From: JACDAL01 sp963849115
GTDB lineage: Bacteria > Actinomycetota > CADDZG01 > WHSQ01
Direction of reading: 5' to 3'
Assembly (NCBI GenBank): GCA_963849115.1
Contig: CAWKGK010000009.1
Coordinates: forward strand, 310,001 to 374,000
DNA length: 64,000 nt
The position numbers and the translations under genes were made by a program. Under the pieces are notes generated by a model. The model saw only the letters and a list, made by a program, of their open reading frames with translations, was not told where the DNA came from and ran no database searches. This document shows positions 1-8,784 of the stretch, piece after piece (positions within the stretch are counted from its first letter, which is position 1; each line of letters begins with the position of its first letter).

Positions 1-105
1 GGGACTCTTAAGGGAGACACTCCGCCGCAACAGGCCATCGCCGATTTGAATAGCAAGCTGGAGCGCATCGCCGACGTCGCCGCGCAAACCTTCGACCTCG
101 GCTAG
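1..105 (+). CDS. Sugar ABC transporter substrate-binding protein, C-terminal end (partial)
   Basis: The first 34 codons in frame 1 end at a TAG and read as the amphipathic C-terminal tail (TPPQQAIADLNSKLERIADV) usual in extracellular sugar-binding proteins of carbohydrate ABC importers. The rest of the gene lies before the window. It is followed after 23 bases by two permease genes in the binding protein, permease, permease order typical of these operons, which is the main support for the call. The substrate cannot be told from the fragment. Confidence 0.65.
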   Translation, partial: GTLKGDTPPQQAIADLNSKLERIADVAAQTFDLG

Positions 106-128
106 CGCCGAAAGGGGGGAACAGGATT

Positions 129-1055
129 GTGAGTGTTGCTACTGAGAGGGCACCATCCCGGGGAATAGCCACTCCCTGGCGATCGATCAAGGGCGAGTTC
201 GGGGACTCGGACAAGCGCACCGGCTACGTCATGGTGCTGCCGACTCTGATCATCGTACTGTTGATAGCGGCGGGGCCGATCGCGTATGCGATCTATCTCA
301 GCCTGTGGCGGATCCTACCCGGCCAATGGACGTTCGTGGGACTCGGCAACTACGCAACCCTATTCGCCGACCCCGAGTTCTACACCGCCCTGTTCAACAC
401 CGCGGTGTTCACGATCGCCAGCGTCGCGGGCGAGTTCATCCTGGGCCTCAGTATCGCCCTGGTGCTGAACCGCGGCTTCGTGGGACAGGGCGCTGCACGC
501 GCCATTGCGATTGTGCCGTGGGCCTTTCCCACCGTGGTGTCGGGGATCATGTGGCGCTTGATGTACACGGACCAGGTCGGTATCTTCGCCTACATCGCCG
601 ATTCGCTAGGGCTCGTCGATGGGCCCATTCTCGCCAACACGACCGCGATTCTGATCGGGGCGATCATCGCGGATATTTGGAAGACGACGCCGTTCGTCGC
701 ACTGCTACTGCTCGCGGGACTCCAGGTGATTTCCCTGGATGTCTACGAGGCCGCCCGAGTCGACGGCGCCACCAAGTGGCAGCAGTTCACGCGTGTGACA
801 CTGCCGTTGCTCAAACCTGCCATCATGGTGGCCCTGCTGTTCCGGACGCTCGATGCATGGCGGGTCTACGACCTCTTCTGGGCCCTCACCGATCGCTCGC
901 TCGACTCGTTGTCTGTCTATACGTTCAAGTTCGTGCGCATCAGCCAGCTCAACCTCTCGGTCGGAAACGCAGCGGCGGTGTTCGTTTTCGTTAGCTCCTT
1001 GGTGATCGCCGCCGTTTTCATCAAGGTCCTCGGGACCCGGGCGCAGGAGGCGTAG
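129..1055 (+). CDS. Sugar ABC transporter permease, MalF/UgpA type
   Basis: A 308-residue inner-membrane permease with about six hydrophobic segments. The first follows a cytoplasmic N-terminus of about 35 residues. The EAA loop that docks on the ATPase is seen near residue 205 as YEAARVDGATKWQQFTRVTLP. The start is a GTG preceded by a purine-rich GGGGGGAACAGG; no better start is seen. The gene is followed 2 bases later by the second permease, so the two are co-translated and should form the heterodimeric membrane channel. The ATPase is probably the MsmK-type gene at 5802-7016. Neighbouring GH1 and GH13 enzymes suggest an alpha- or beta-glucoside as substrate. Confidence 0.93.
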   Translation: MSVATERAPSRGIATPWRSIKGEFGDSDKRTGYVMVLPTLIIVLLIAAGPIAYAIYLSLWRILPGQWTFVGLGNYATLFADPEFYTALFNTAVFTIASVAGEFILGLSIALVLNRGFVGQGAARAIAIVPWAFPTVVSGIMWRLMYTDQVGIFAYIADSLGLVDGPILANTTAILIGAIIADIWKTTPFVALLLLAGLQVISLDVYEAARVDGATKWQQFTRVTLPLLKPAIMVALLFRTLDAWRVYDLFWALTDRSLDSLSVYTFKFVRISQLNLSVGNAAAVFVFVSSLVIAAVFIKVLGTRAQEA

Positions 1056-1057
1056 AG

Positions 1058-1954
1058 ATGCGCAATAAACCGTTCACCAGCCCACTGCACGCGATCGGCT
1101 TCTACGTCACCGTCGTGTTATTCGCCTTCGTCACCCTTTTTCCGTTGTTGTGGGTGCTCAAGATGAGCCTGATCTCGAGCTCCGAGCTGTTCGCCAGTCC
1201 TCCGACGCTGCTGCCGGAGAGCATCTCGTTCAAGTCTCTGACTGCGGGAAAGTGTCCCCTGTTCGCCGGTATCGAGGTACCATGCCCTGTCAACTTCGAG
1301 ACGGTATTTATCGACCCCATCTTCAAGGCGGGACTTGCCAACACGTTAGTCATTGCAGGCATAACAACGGCGATATGTCTGGTGGTGGGCAGCATGGCCG
1401 CCTACGCCTTGGCCCGCATCACCTTCTACGGGAACAAGCCCACGCTGAGCCTGGTACTGGCGATTACCTTCTTTCCAGCGGTAGCCATCATCGCTCCGCT
1501 TTTCTTGCTATTCCAAAACCTGGGGCTCATCAACACCTACTGGGGCATCATCATCCCCGACGTGCTGTTTGCTCTTCCTCTGACCGTCTATCTTCTCGTC
1601 GCCTACTTCCGCGAGCTTCCGGAAGACCTCGAGGAGGCTGCCAAGATGGATGGGGCCAACATCTGGCAGGCGTTCTTCAAGGTCACGGTGCCGCTATCGA
1701 TACCCGGAATCGTCACCACCGGCCTGCTTACCTTTATCTTCGCGTGGAACGAGTTTTTGTTCGCCAACACCCTGTCGTTTGACGAGACCGTCCAACCCGC
1801 AACGGTCGTGATCCCTCAGTTCGCCTCGACGTACACAACCGACTACGGTGCTCAGGCGGCAGCGTCGATCATTCTCACTGCTCCCTTGGTCATTCTGGTC
1901 CTGTTCTTCCAACGCAAGATCGTCTCAGGCCTTACTGCCGGAGCGGTCAAATAG
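1058..1954 (+). CDS. Sugar ABC transporter permease, MalG/UgpE type
   Basis: A 298-residue permease of the MalG family with six predicted membrane spans. The EAA loop is EEAAKMDGANIWQAFFKVT at about residue 190. A periplasmic stretch of about 50 residues with two cysteines lies between spans 1 and 2. The ATG follows the previous stop by 2 bases with the ribosome site AGGAGG inside the upstream gene. It pairs with the MalF-type permease and belongs to the same uptake operon. The TAG stop overlaps the apparent first codon of the downstream GH1 gene (ATAG), which points to tight translational coupling. Confidence 0.93.
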   Translation: MRNKPFTSPLHAIGFYVTVVLFAFVTLFPLLWVLKMSLISSSELFASPPTLLPESISFKSLTAGKCPLFAGIEVPCPVNFETVFIDPIFKAGLANTLVIAGITTAICLVVGSMAAYALARITFYGNKPTLSLVLAITFFPAVAIIAPLFLLFQNLGLINTYWGIIIPDVLFALPLTVYLLVAYFRELPEDLEEAAKMDGANIWQAFFKVTVPLSIPGIVTTGLLTFIFAWNEFLFANTLSFDETVQPATVVIPQFASTYTTDYGAQAAASIILTAPLVILVLFFQRKIVSGLTAGAVK

Positions 1955-3123
1955 CGATCTGGCCCGAGGGGTTTATCTGGGGCACCGCAACGTCGGCGCA
2001 TCAGGTAGAGGGGGGTAACACCAATAGCGATTGGTGGGCCTGGGAGCATGCTTCAGGCACGCCATGCCGGGAGCCCTCCGGCGATGCGTGCGACCACTAT
2101 CATCGATATCCCGAAGACATAGCGATGTTCGCCGACCTGGGATTCAATGCCTACCGGTTTTCGATCGAGTGGGCCCGCATCGAGCCTGAGGAGGGGGAGT
2201 TCTCCAGGGCTCAGTTGGAACACTACCGGCGCATGCTGTCGTGCTGTCGGGAGCACGGCATTACTCCCGTCGTCACTTTTCACCACTTCACGTCGCCTCG
2301 CTGGGTGGCCGCTCGAGGGGGTTGGGAGAGCTCATCCACCCCAGATCGCTTCGCCCGTTACTGCGAACGCACTGCGACGCATCTGGGCGACCTCATCGGG
2401 GTCGCATGTACGATAAACGAACCGAACATTGTCGCCGAGATCGGCTACGAGCAGGGCCGCTTCGCGCCCGGACTCATGAGCGCCGCAGCCCGCGACCGCG
2501 CGAACGACAATTTCGTGCTCGCTCATCAGCGCGGCCGTGACGCGATCAAGTCTGTAGTTCACGATGCCCCGGTTGGGTTGACGCTGGCGATGCGCGACTA
2601 CCAGCCTGTTGAAGGCGGCGATGACATGCTCGACTCCCTCAGGGCTCGCTCAGAGGACATTTTCCTGGACAGCGTCGGGGGAGACGATTTCATAGGTGTT
2701 CAGACTTACAGTCGTGAGCGCGTCGGTCCCGGGGGGCTGGTGGGGCCGGAGGAGGGCGCCGAGCTGACGCTTATGGGTTATGAGTTCTATCCGCAATCCT
2801 TGGCGGCGACGATCAGTCGGGCGACCGAGGTTACAGGCAACCTTCCCGTTCTGGTGACAGAGAGTGGCATAGGGACGGGCGACGATTCCAGGAGGATTGC
2901 ATACGTCGAACAAGCGCTCCAGGGCGTGTCCTCATGTATTCAGAACGGAATCGACGTACGTGGCTATATCTACTGGTCGGCTCTGGACAACTTCGAGTGG
3001 GCGCTCGGGTACGAGCCTACATTTGGCTTGATCGCGGTCGATCGAGATACTCAGCAGCGCACTCCCAAGCCGAGCGCCCGGTGGCTGGGCGATATCGCCC
3101 GGCGCGCAGTGCCGCCCGGTTGA
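1951..3123 (+). CDS. GH1 beta-glycosidase (beta-glucosidase type)
   Basis: About 390 residues of glycoside hydrolase family 1, a retaining (beta/alpha)8 barrel. The acid/base motif TINEPN is encoded near 2413 and the nucleophile segment VTESGIG near 2857 (the family usually has TENG). The family's N-terminal strand, PEGFIWGTATSAHQVEGG, is encoded from 1963, upstream of the first ATG in frame (2125), so a start at 2125 would remove part of the barrel. No ATG, GTG or TTG fits; the codon in the expected place is ATA at 1951, overlapping the permease stop. The enzyme is probably cytoplasmic and splits imported beta-glucosides. The assignment is firm, the start is not. Confidence 0.85.
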   Translation: MAIWPEGFIWGTATSAHQVEGGNTNSDWWAWEHASGTPCREPSGDACDHYHRYPEDIAMFADLGFNAYRFSIEWARIEPEEGEFSRAQLEHYRRMLSCCREHGITPVVTFHHFTSPRWVAARGGWESSSTPDRFARYCERTATHLGDLIGVACTINEPNIVAEIGYEQGRFAPGLMSAAARDRANDNFVLAHQRGRDAIKSVVHDAPVGLTLAMRDYQPVEGGDDMLDSLRARSEDIFLDSVGGDDFIGVQTYSRERVGPGGLVGPEEGAELTLMGYEFYPQSLAATISRATEVTGNLPVLVTESGIGTGDDSRRIAYVEQALQGVSSCIQNGIDVRGYIYWSALDNFEWALGYEPTFGLIAVDRDTQQRTPKPSARWLGDIARRAVPPG

Positions 3124-3141
3124 TCAACTCGATAAGGAGGG

Positions 3142-4740
3142 ATGATGGCCTCGGACTCTAGGGTGTGGTGGCGCGATGGCGTCCTCTACCAGATCTATCC
3201 TCGCTCATTCGCCGACTCGAACGGCGACGGCATTGGAGATCTCAAAGGCATCATCGAGCGGCTCGATCATCTCCAGTGGCTAGGAATAGACGGCATCTGG
3301 ATCAACCCGGTGATGATGTCACCCAACAAGGACTGGGGTTACGACGTCTCCGACTACAAGAGTATCCACCCAGAGCTTGGGACTCTGGAGGACTCCGACG
3401 ACCTCGTTCGAGAGGCTTCGGCGCGCGGGATAAAGGTGCTCTACGACCTCGTTCCCAATCACACGAGCGATCAGCATCCCTGGTTTCAGGATGCACTGAC
3501 CGGGCGCGATTCGACCTACCGGGACTATTACGTGTGGGCCGATCCCAAGGACGATGGGTCGCCACCCAACAACTGGTTGAGTGTCTTCGGGGGCGAGGGG
3601 GCGTGGGAGCTCGACGAGCGCAGCGGTCAGTACTACTTGCACAACTTCCTGCGCCACCAGCCGGACCTGAACTGGTGGAACGACGACGTACGCGACGCAA
3701 TCGACGACGTTCTAAGATTCTGGTTCGACCGCGGCGTTGCTGGCTTCCGCATCGACGTGGCGCACTCCATGATCAAGGACAAGGAGCTGCGCGACAACCT
3801 CCCCGCCACCGAAGCTGACCCGGAGAGGGTAAGACGTATAGGGCAGCAGCCTCTGTACAACATGAATCGGCCCGAAGGCCACGACGTCATCAAGCGCTGG
3901 CGTTTGTTGAGTGACGAGTACGATCCGCAGCGGGTTCTCGTCGGTGAGACATTCGTGCTCGACGTGGCCAAGATGGTTTCTTACTACGGTGAGAGCGATG
4001 AGCTGAATCTCGCGTTCAACTTTCCCTTCGTCTTCTCCGACTTCGAACCCTCTGAGCTAAAGGGTGTCGTCGAGCTCACCGAGTCCCTGCTTCCCGAGGA
4101 GAGCTGGCCGGTATGGACGGCCTCGAACCACGACGTAGGCCGCCTGGCCACACGCTGGTGCCTCGGGGACGAGAGGAAAGTGCGCTGCGCGCTCATGCTT
4201 CTGCTGACCATGCGCGGCACTCCCTTCCTCTACTACGGAGATGAGATCGGCCTCCGGGAGGTTGAACTCGAGAGAGAAGACCTGATGGATCCGGTGGGAA
4301 TGAGGTTCTGGCCCGATAACAAGGGTCGCGACGCAGCCCGCACACCTATGCAGTGGGAGCCGGGCCATGGAGCAGGTTTTGGCCTTCCCGACGTGAAGCC
4401 GTGGCTGCCGTTGGGAGATCACGAGGCACTGAACGTCGCAAGTCAGAAGGACGACAAGGGCTCGGTGCTATGGCTTACCAAGGACCTGATTGCGCTGCGC
4501 CGAGAGTCCGACGACTTGACTCGCAGCTCTTACGAGACGCTTGACGGCGACGGTGATGTGTGGGCCTTCAGGCGCGGCTCCCGTACCGTGGTCGCACTCA
4601 ACCTTTCCGACGAGCCGGGAAGGCTCGATGGCGTCTCCGGAGCGGTAGCGATTTCGACCGACCGGCACCGCGACGGAGACAAGATTGACGGGAGGCTAGA
4701 ACTTGAACCGTGGGAGGGCGCGGTAGTCGTCGAGCGATAG
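3142..4740 (+). CDS. GH13 alpha-glucosidase (oligo-1,6-glucosidase/AglA type)
   Basis: A 532-residue alpha-amylase-family enzyme close to the usual length of oligo-1,6-glucosidases. The start has the opening YQIYPRSFADSNGDGIGDL. The four conserved regions are visible: DLVPNHTS, GFRIDVAHSM (Asp nucleophile), VGETFVLD (Glu acid/base) and ASNHDVGR (transition-state Asp). A small beta C-terminal domain ends the protein. The start ATG follows a strong AAGGAGGG site; a second ATG comes right after it. No signal peptide is seen, so it should act in the cytoplasm on alpha-glucosides brought in by the upstream transporter. The order transporter, GH1, GH13 resembles agl/thu-type operons. Confidence 0.93.
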   Translation: MMASDSRVWWRDGVLYQIYPRSFADSNGDGIGDLKGIIERLDHLQWLGIDGIWINPVMMSPNKDWGYDVSDYKSIHPELGTLEDSDDLVREASARGIKVLYDLVPNHTSDQHPWFQDALTGRDSTYRDYYVWADPKDDGSPPNNWLSVFGGEGAWELDERSGQYYLHNFLRHQPDLNWWNDDVRDAIDDVLRFWFDRGVAGFRIDVAHSMIKDKELRDNLPATEADPERVRRIGQQPLYNMNRPEGHDVIKRWRLLSDEYDPQRVLVGETFVLDVAKMVSYYGESDELNLAFNFPFVFSDFEPSELKGVVELTESLLPEESWPVWTASNHDVGRLATRWCLGDERKVRCALMLLLTMRGTPFLYYGDEIGLREVELEREDLMDPVGMRFWPDNKGRDAARTPMQWEPGHGAGFGLPDVKPWLPLGDHEALNVASQKDDKGSVLWLTKDLIALRRESDDLTRSSYETLDGDGDVWAFRRGSRTVVALNLSDEPGRLDGVSGAVAISTDRHRDGDKIDGRLELEPWEGAVVVER

Positions 4741-4760
4741 GCCGGCAGAAGACGTCTCCT

Positions 4761-5759
4761 CTACTCGGTTCGCTGGGAGTTGGCGATGAAGCTATACGGG
4801 TAAAGCGGCGGCGGCTGGGAGATCTCGTCTAGCTGTTGCATATGCTTGTCGTCGAGTTTCCACCCGGTCGCTCCGAGGTTGTCCTCCAACTGGTCGAGCT
4901 TTCTCGCCCCGAGGATGGGCGCGGTCACGCCGGGCTTGTTGAGGAGCCAGTTGAGCGCCACCTGCGAGTAGGACTTGCCGGTCTCCTCGGAGATCGTTCC
5001 AAGAACGTCGACGATTTTCCAGTTGCGCTCGTTCGCCCGCCGCTCCCATGACTCCTCCATGTCGGAACTCGCCCCCGCAATGCGGGAGTCCTCGGGCGGC
5101 TGCTCCCCCTTGCGGTACTTGCCGGACACGAAGCCGCCGCCCAACGGACCCCAGGGGAGGATGCCGATTCCCTGATCGAGGCACACCGGCACCAGCTCGT
5201 ACTCGAGGTTGCGTTCGACCAGCGAGTATTGAGGTTGCAGGGACACGAAGCTCTCGAAGCCGTGGGCGCGGCTCACGGACATAGCCTTCATGATCTGCCA
5301 TCCGCTGAAGTTGGAGATGCCGATGTAACGCACTTTGCCCTGACGGACCAAGTCGGTGAGGGCCGACAGGGTTTCCTCCAGGGGAGTAATCGCGTCCCAG
5401 CAGTGAACTTGATAGAGGTCTATGTAATCGGTGCCAAGCCGCCTGAGACTCGCCTCGGCGCCCGCCATGATGTGCTTGCGTGAGATGCCGACGTCGTTGA
5501 GGCCGTCCCCCATGGCGAAGCGAACCTTCGTCGCGATGACGAGGTCGTCGCGCTTGTCCTGCACCGCCTTGCCGGTTATCTCCTCCGAGCTTCCTTGCGA
5601 ATAGACATCGGCCGTGTCAAGAAAGTTCCCGCCGGCATCAATGAAGAGATCGATCAGCTCCTTCGAACCCTTGTCGTCGAGCTCACGTCCGAAGGTCATG
5701 CATCCGAGGCAGAGCTCGGACACCATCGTGCCGGCGCGTCCTAGGGCGCGGTATTCCAC
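4761..5759 (-). CDS. Aldo/keto reductase
   Basis: A 332-residue NADPH-dependent aldo/keto reductase of the YajO/YghZ-like type. The catalytic tetrad is visible as Asp and Tyr in DTADVYSQG, Lys in IATKVRF and His in YQVHCWD. The C-terminal cofactor-binding segment GVTAPILGARKLDQLEDN is also present. It starts with GTG and lies 42 bases downstream of the ABC ATPase on the same strand, so the two are probably co-transcribed. It converges on the GH13 gene with only 20 bases between the stops. A role in sugar or sugar-aldehyde reduction is likely from context; the substrate is unknown. Confidence 0.92.
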   Translation of the reverse strand: MEYRALGRAGTMVSELCLGCMTFGRELDDKGSKELIDLFIDAGGNFLDTADVYSQGSSEEITGKAVQDKRDDLVIATKVRFAMGDGLNDVGISRKHIMAGAEASLRRLGTDYIDLYQVHCWDAITPLEETLSALTDLVRQGKVRYIGISNFSGWQIMKAMSVSRAHGFESFVSLQPQYSLVERNLEYELVPVCLDQGIGILPWGPLGGGFVSGKYRKGEQPPEDSRIAGASSDMEESWERRANERNWKIVDVLGTISEETGKSYSQVALNWLLNKPGVTAPILGARKLDQLEDNLGATGWKLDDKHMQQLDEISQPPPLYPYSFIANSQRTE

Positions 5760-5801
5760 GGCTAATACGGCTCCTCTCGATTACCGGGGCAAGGCAAGCT
5801 G

Positions 5802-7016
5802 CTAGCGGCTGTTGCCGTAAATGCCCTTACTGCTCTCCGGGTCGAAGAAATGCACCCTTGTCGTGTCGACGACGAACTCGGCCTGCGACCCCTCTTTGAT
5901 CTTCGAGCGGGGATCGACCGTCGCCACGAACTCGTTCTTTCCTTCCTTGGCGCGCTCTTCCAGGGTCTTGGCATCGGTCCCGGCGTCCTGAGCGAGCTCC
6001 TTCATGTCCTCGGTAACCGCGATGGGGGCATCCATCACAAAGTGAATGAGCGTCTCGGTTCCGATTGCCTCCACCAGATCGGCCTTGGCCTGGAGACGAG
6101 TGTCCTCTGGCGCGTCGGACGCCAACTCGGCATCCTCGAAGTCCTGCGGGCGGATACCGACGATGATTTCCTTGCCGGCATAGTTCTTGAGATCGGGCCT
6201 TTCGGACAGGACCTTTTCTTCGAGCTTCAGCGTCTGATCTCCGAGCTTGAAGCCGTAGCCTCCGCCCGATTCCTCGAGCTTGCCGGAGGCGAAGTTCATC
6301 GACGGGCTCCCGATGAAACCGGCGACGAACAAATTGAGTGGCTTCTGGAACAGCTCCGTAGGAGAACCTACCTGTTGCAGCTCGCCCTTCTTGATCACCG
6401 CCACTCGATCACCCATCGTCATTGCCTCGACCTGGTCGTGGGTCACGTAAACGGTCGTGACTTCGAGATCGTGTTGGATCCGACCGATCTCCGAACGCAT
6501 CTGAACGCGCAGCTTGGCGTCAAGGTTTGACAGCGGCTCGTCCATCAGGAAGGCCTGGGGCTCTCTCACAATGGCCCTCCCCATGGCCACTCTTTGACGC
6601 TGGCCGCCTGAGAGGGCGCGCGGCTTGCGATTCAGGAACTCCTGCATACCCAACACCTTGGCCGCTTCCTTCACCCGCCGGTCGATCTCCGACTTGTCGG
6701 TCTTGGCAAGCTTCAGTCCGAAGGCCATGTTGTCGTACACAGTCATGTGGGGGTAGAGGGCATAGTTCTGAAACACCATGGCAATGTCGCGGTCCTTCGG
6801 CGGTACGTCGTTGACGACTCGGTCGCCGATCCTCACATCGCCTTCGCTCACAGTCTCGAGGCCGGCGATCATCCGCAGCGCGGTGGTCTTGCCGCAGCCC
6901 GAGGGTCCAACGAAAACCATGAACTCGCCGTCGTCGATGTCGAGATCCAGTTCCTTGACGGCTACCGTGTCGCCGGCGAAGCGCTTCGTGATCTTCTCGA
7001 GCTTGATCTCGGCCAA
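5802..7016 (-). CDS. Carbohydrate ABC transporter ATPase, MsmK/UgpC/MalK family
   Basis: A 404-residue ATPase with Walker A GPSGCGKTT at residues 37-45, signature LSGGQRQRV, Walker B AFLMDEPLSNLD and the H-loop VTHDQ. These are followed by a long C-terminal TOBE/OB regulatory domain, the length expected for MalK-like subunits. An acidic insert of about 70 residues in the C-terminal domain makes it slightly longer than usual. It probably energises the permease pair at 129-1954; MsmK-type ATPases often serve several importers. A sigma-70-like promoter is visible just upstream. It heads a two-gene unit with the aldo/keto reductase. Confidence 0.95.
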   Translation of the reverse strand: MAEIKLEKITKRFAGDTVAVKELDLDIDDGEFMVFVGPSGCGKTTALRMIAGLETVSEGDVRIGDRVVNDVPPKDRDIAMVFQNYALYPHMTVYDNMAFGLKLAKTDKSEIDRRVKEAAKVLGMQEFLNRKPRALSGGQRQRVAMGRAIVREPQAFLMDEPLSNLDAKLRVQMRSEIGRIQHDLEVTTVYVTHDQVEAMTMGDRVAVIKKGELQQVGSPTELFQKPLNLFVAGFIGSPSMNFASGKLEESGGGYGFKLGDQTLKLEEKVLSERPDLKNYAGKEIIVGIRPQDFEDAELASDAPEDTRLQAKADLVEAIGTETLIHFVMDAPIAVTEDMKELAQDAGTDAKTLEERAKEGKNEFVATVDPRSKIKEGSQAEFVVDTTRVHFFDPESSKGIYGNSR

Positions 7017-7061
7017 TTCTCCCCCTTGTCGAACGCCGACGGCTGCCGCCGGGATAGGGTG

Positions 7062-7090
7062 ATTGTACCGCTACCCTCGAGTGGTGTCCC
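7062..7090 (-). promoter_or_regulatory. Predicted sigma-70-type promoter of the ABC ATPase gene
   Basis: Read on the - strand there is GGGACA (+ strand 7085-7090), a 17-base spacer and TACAAT (7062-7067). That is 4/6 and 5/6 matches to the TTGACA and TATAAT consensus. The -10 box lies about 45 bases before the ATG at 7016, giving a short leader. Seen by eye only. Confidence 0.45.
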
Positions 7091-7487
7091 CCCAGCCCGG
7101 GTGCCTCAAACGCGCTTGACGATCATGGCCGTTCTCCTGACTCTCTGCAGTTCCCAGGCTGGTGATCCCCGGTCGTAAAGATGACTCCTTCGGGCCCTGT
7201 TGAAGGCTCGCCCGTCTGCCGATACAAGAGCTACACGGGCGTCCGAGTGGTTACTTCCTCAGGTGCCGGGCGTCCATCGGGCCGGGGGCGCGGCCCCCAT
7301 TCTCGTTTTGAGCGGCTCAGAGTGCCCTTTTCGGCTGAGACGCCCACAAAAGATGGGGAACAGCCGCTTGGGATGGTACGCAGCTCCGGCGCGGCCGAGG
7401 GCCGTTCTCGATGAATCGCCAAGCCTCTCGATCCGGAGTGTGGCGCGCGCCACTTCTGGCCCGGTTCGTGAAGGGCATCATCAAACG
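7091..7487. other. Intergenic region between divergent ABC ATPase and thermonuclease genes
   Basis: About 400 bases with no reading frame that looks like a conserved protein. The thermonuclease frame is open upstream to 7200, but that part is arginine/serine-rich and shows no family resemblance, so I treat it as non-coding. No tRNA cloverleaf or clear terminator was recognised. Confidence 0.5.
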
Positions 7488-8054
7488 ATGCGCACAATGA
7501 CAGCGGGGGCTGTACTAGCCCTCTTGATCTCCTGCGGCGGCAGTTCGGTGTCGCTTGTCCTGCAGGCCCCCGCAACGTTGCCGGCGGAGCCGTCGGGATT
7601 CGAGCGCGCCCGGGTCACTCGTGTGATCGACGGCGACACGATCGAAGTGGTGATCCTGAACCGCTCCGAGGGCCGGGGCGCCGGCTGGGCCCGGCCCGGG
7701 GAGACCTACTCCGTCCGCCTGATAGGCATCGACACCCCCGAATCGGTCAAGCCCGATTCCCCGGTCGAGTGTTTCGGCAAGGAGGCCTCGGCTGCGCTCG
7801 AGGCGTTCGTGGGCATTCGTGTCGTGCGGCTGGTCGACGACGTTGAGAACGCCGACGGATACGACCGCCTGCTGCGCTACGTCTACGTGGGGGAGGAGAT
7901 GGCAAACGCCCGCCTCGTGGTCAACGGCTACGCGCACGCGTACCCCTATTCCCCCAACTTGCGCCATAGCCGGTTGTTCGAGGAACTGCAGCGCGACGCC
8001 CGCAGGGGGAGCCGAGGTCTGTGGTCGCCCGACACCTGCAACGGAGAAAGCTAG
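7488..8054 (+). CDS. Thermonuclease (SNase-like) lipoprotein
   Basis: A 188-residue staphylococcal-nuclease-fold protein. The start at 7488 was chosen because it gives a short lipoprotein signal (MRTMTAGAVLALLISCGG) with a lipobox ending in Cys. The SNase domain covers about residues 40-185. Active-site residues are visible: the Arg and Asp/Glu of VRLIGIDTPE, the Asp of IDGDTIE, and the second Arg in YDRLLRYVYVG. It should be anchored outside the membrane and degrade extracellular DNA or RNA with calcium. It stands alone between non-coding stretches. The open frame upstream to 7200 is not supported. Confidence 0.88.
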   Translation: MRTMTAGAVLALLISCGGSSVSLVLQAPATLPAEPSGFERARVTRVIDGDTIEVVILNRSEGRGAGWARPGETYSVRLIGIDTPESVKPDSPVECFGKEASAALEAFVGIRVVRLVDDVENADGYDRLLRYVYVGEEMANARLVVNGYAHAYPYSPNLRHSRLFEELQRDARRGSRGLWSPDTCNGES

Positions 8055-8220
8055 CAGTTCTCCTGCTGGAAACGACATCACACGCGCTGGCCGACGTCAG
8101 TCCACGCCGCCGTAGAGGGCTACGGGATCGAGCACCGGCGCGGCCGGTCCAAGGCAGTGAGGATCGATCCCTGCTGGTACCTGAGCTGGGCCCATCGGCA
8201 ACGACGGCCCTCGAGCCGTT

Positions 8221-8697
8221 TCACCTCACGCTATTGAGCTTTGCGGCGATGGGGTCTTGGAATGCGGCCGGATCGAGGTCCGAAGGGGTAACCCCATCTT
8301 TCCACCATGCCACCTCGGCCCAGGTACCGTCTGGGTCGGTGAACGAGAAGCTCAACGAGACGCCGAAGTCGTTGACCTCACCCTGAGTCGCACCCTCATC
8401 GATCAGCCGGCGGCGCAACTCTTCGAAGTCATCGTAGGTCTTGGCCTCCAGAGCAAAGTGGTCGACACGCCCTCTGTGGAAGATGTCGTTCCCGAAGTCG
8501 CCAGGATCGGTGCCCTCAACTTCCCATACATGAAGCGTGGCCGGACCTCCGATCGATATGAATGCGTGTCTGCCGAGACGAGGGATCTGGATTTCAACCA
8601 TCTTGGGCGAATCGAAGATTCTTCGGTAGAAGTCGGCAAGCCGATCGAGGTCTGCCGTTATGGTCGCAACATGGTTCACTCCCTTGAGATAAGTCAT
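8221..8697 (-). CDS. VOC-family protein (glyoxalase/extradiol dioxygenase fold)
   Basis: A 158-residue protein with two beta-alpha-beta-beta-beta modules of the vicinal-oxygen-chelate superfamily. It begins KGVNHVATITADLDRLADFY and ends with FTDPDGTWAEVAWW. The candidate metal ligands are the His of GVNHV, the His of RVDHFAL and the Glu of WAEV. The start at 8697 follows the site AGGAGG; the frame stays open far upstream on this strand (to 10302), but that part is only the shadow of other genes. It is transcribed away from a MarR regulator gene with a palindrome between them, so it is probably the regulator's target. The substrate is unknown. Confidence 0.87.
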   Translation of the reverse strand: MTYLKGVNHVATITADLDRLADFYRRIFDSPKMVEIQIPRLGRHAFISIGGPATLHVWEVEGTDPGDFGNDIFHRGRVDHFALEAKTYDDFEELRRRLIDEGATQGEVNDFGVSLSFSFTDPDGTWAEVAWWKDGVTPSDLDPAAFQDPIAAKLNSVR

Positions 8698-8735
8698 TTC
8701 GCCTCCTGACCGGTAGACATTATTAAGTAAGTCAT

Positions 8736-8748
8736 CCTGATTATCAGG
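8736..8748. promoter_or_regulatory. Palindromic operator between VOC and MarR genes
   Basis: The 13-base sequence CCTGATTATCAGG is a perfect inverted repeat (6-base arms, 1-base centre). It sits in an AT-rich 87-base gap between the divergent genes. Size and position fit a MarR-dimer site controlling both promoters. Prediction only. Confidence 0.5.
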
Positions 8749-8784
8749 TAGTTGAAGTAATGTGTCAAGCGAAGGATTCCAATC

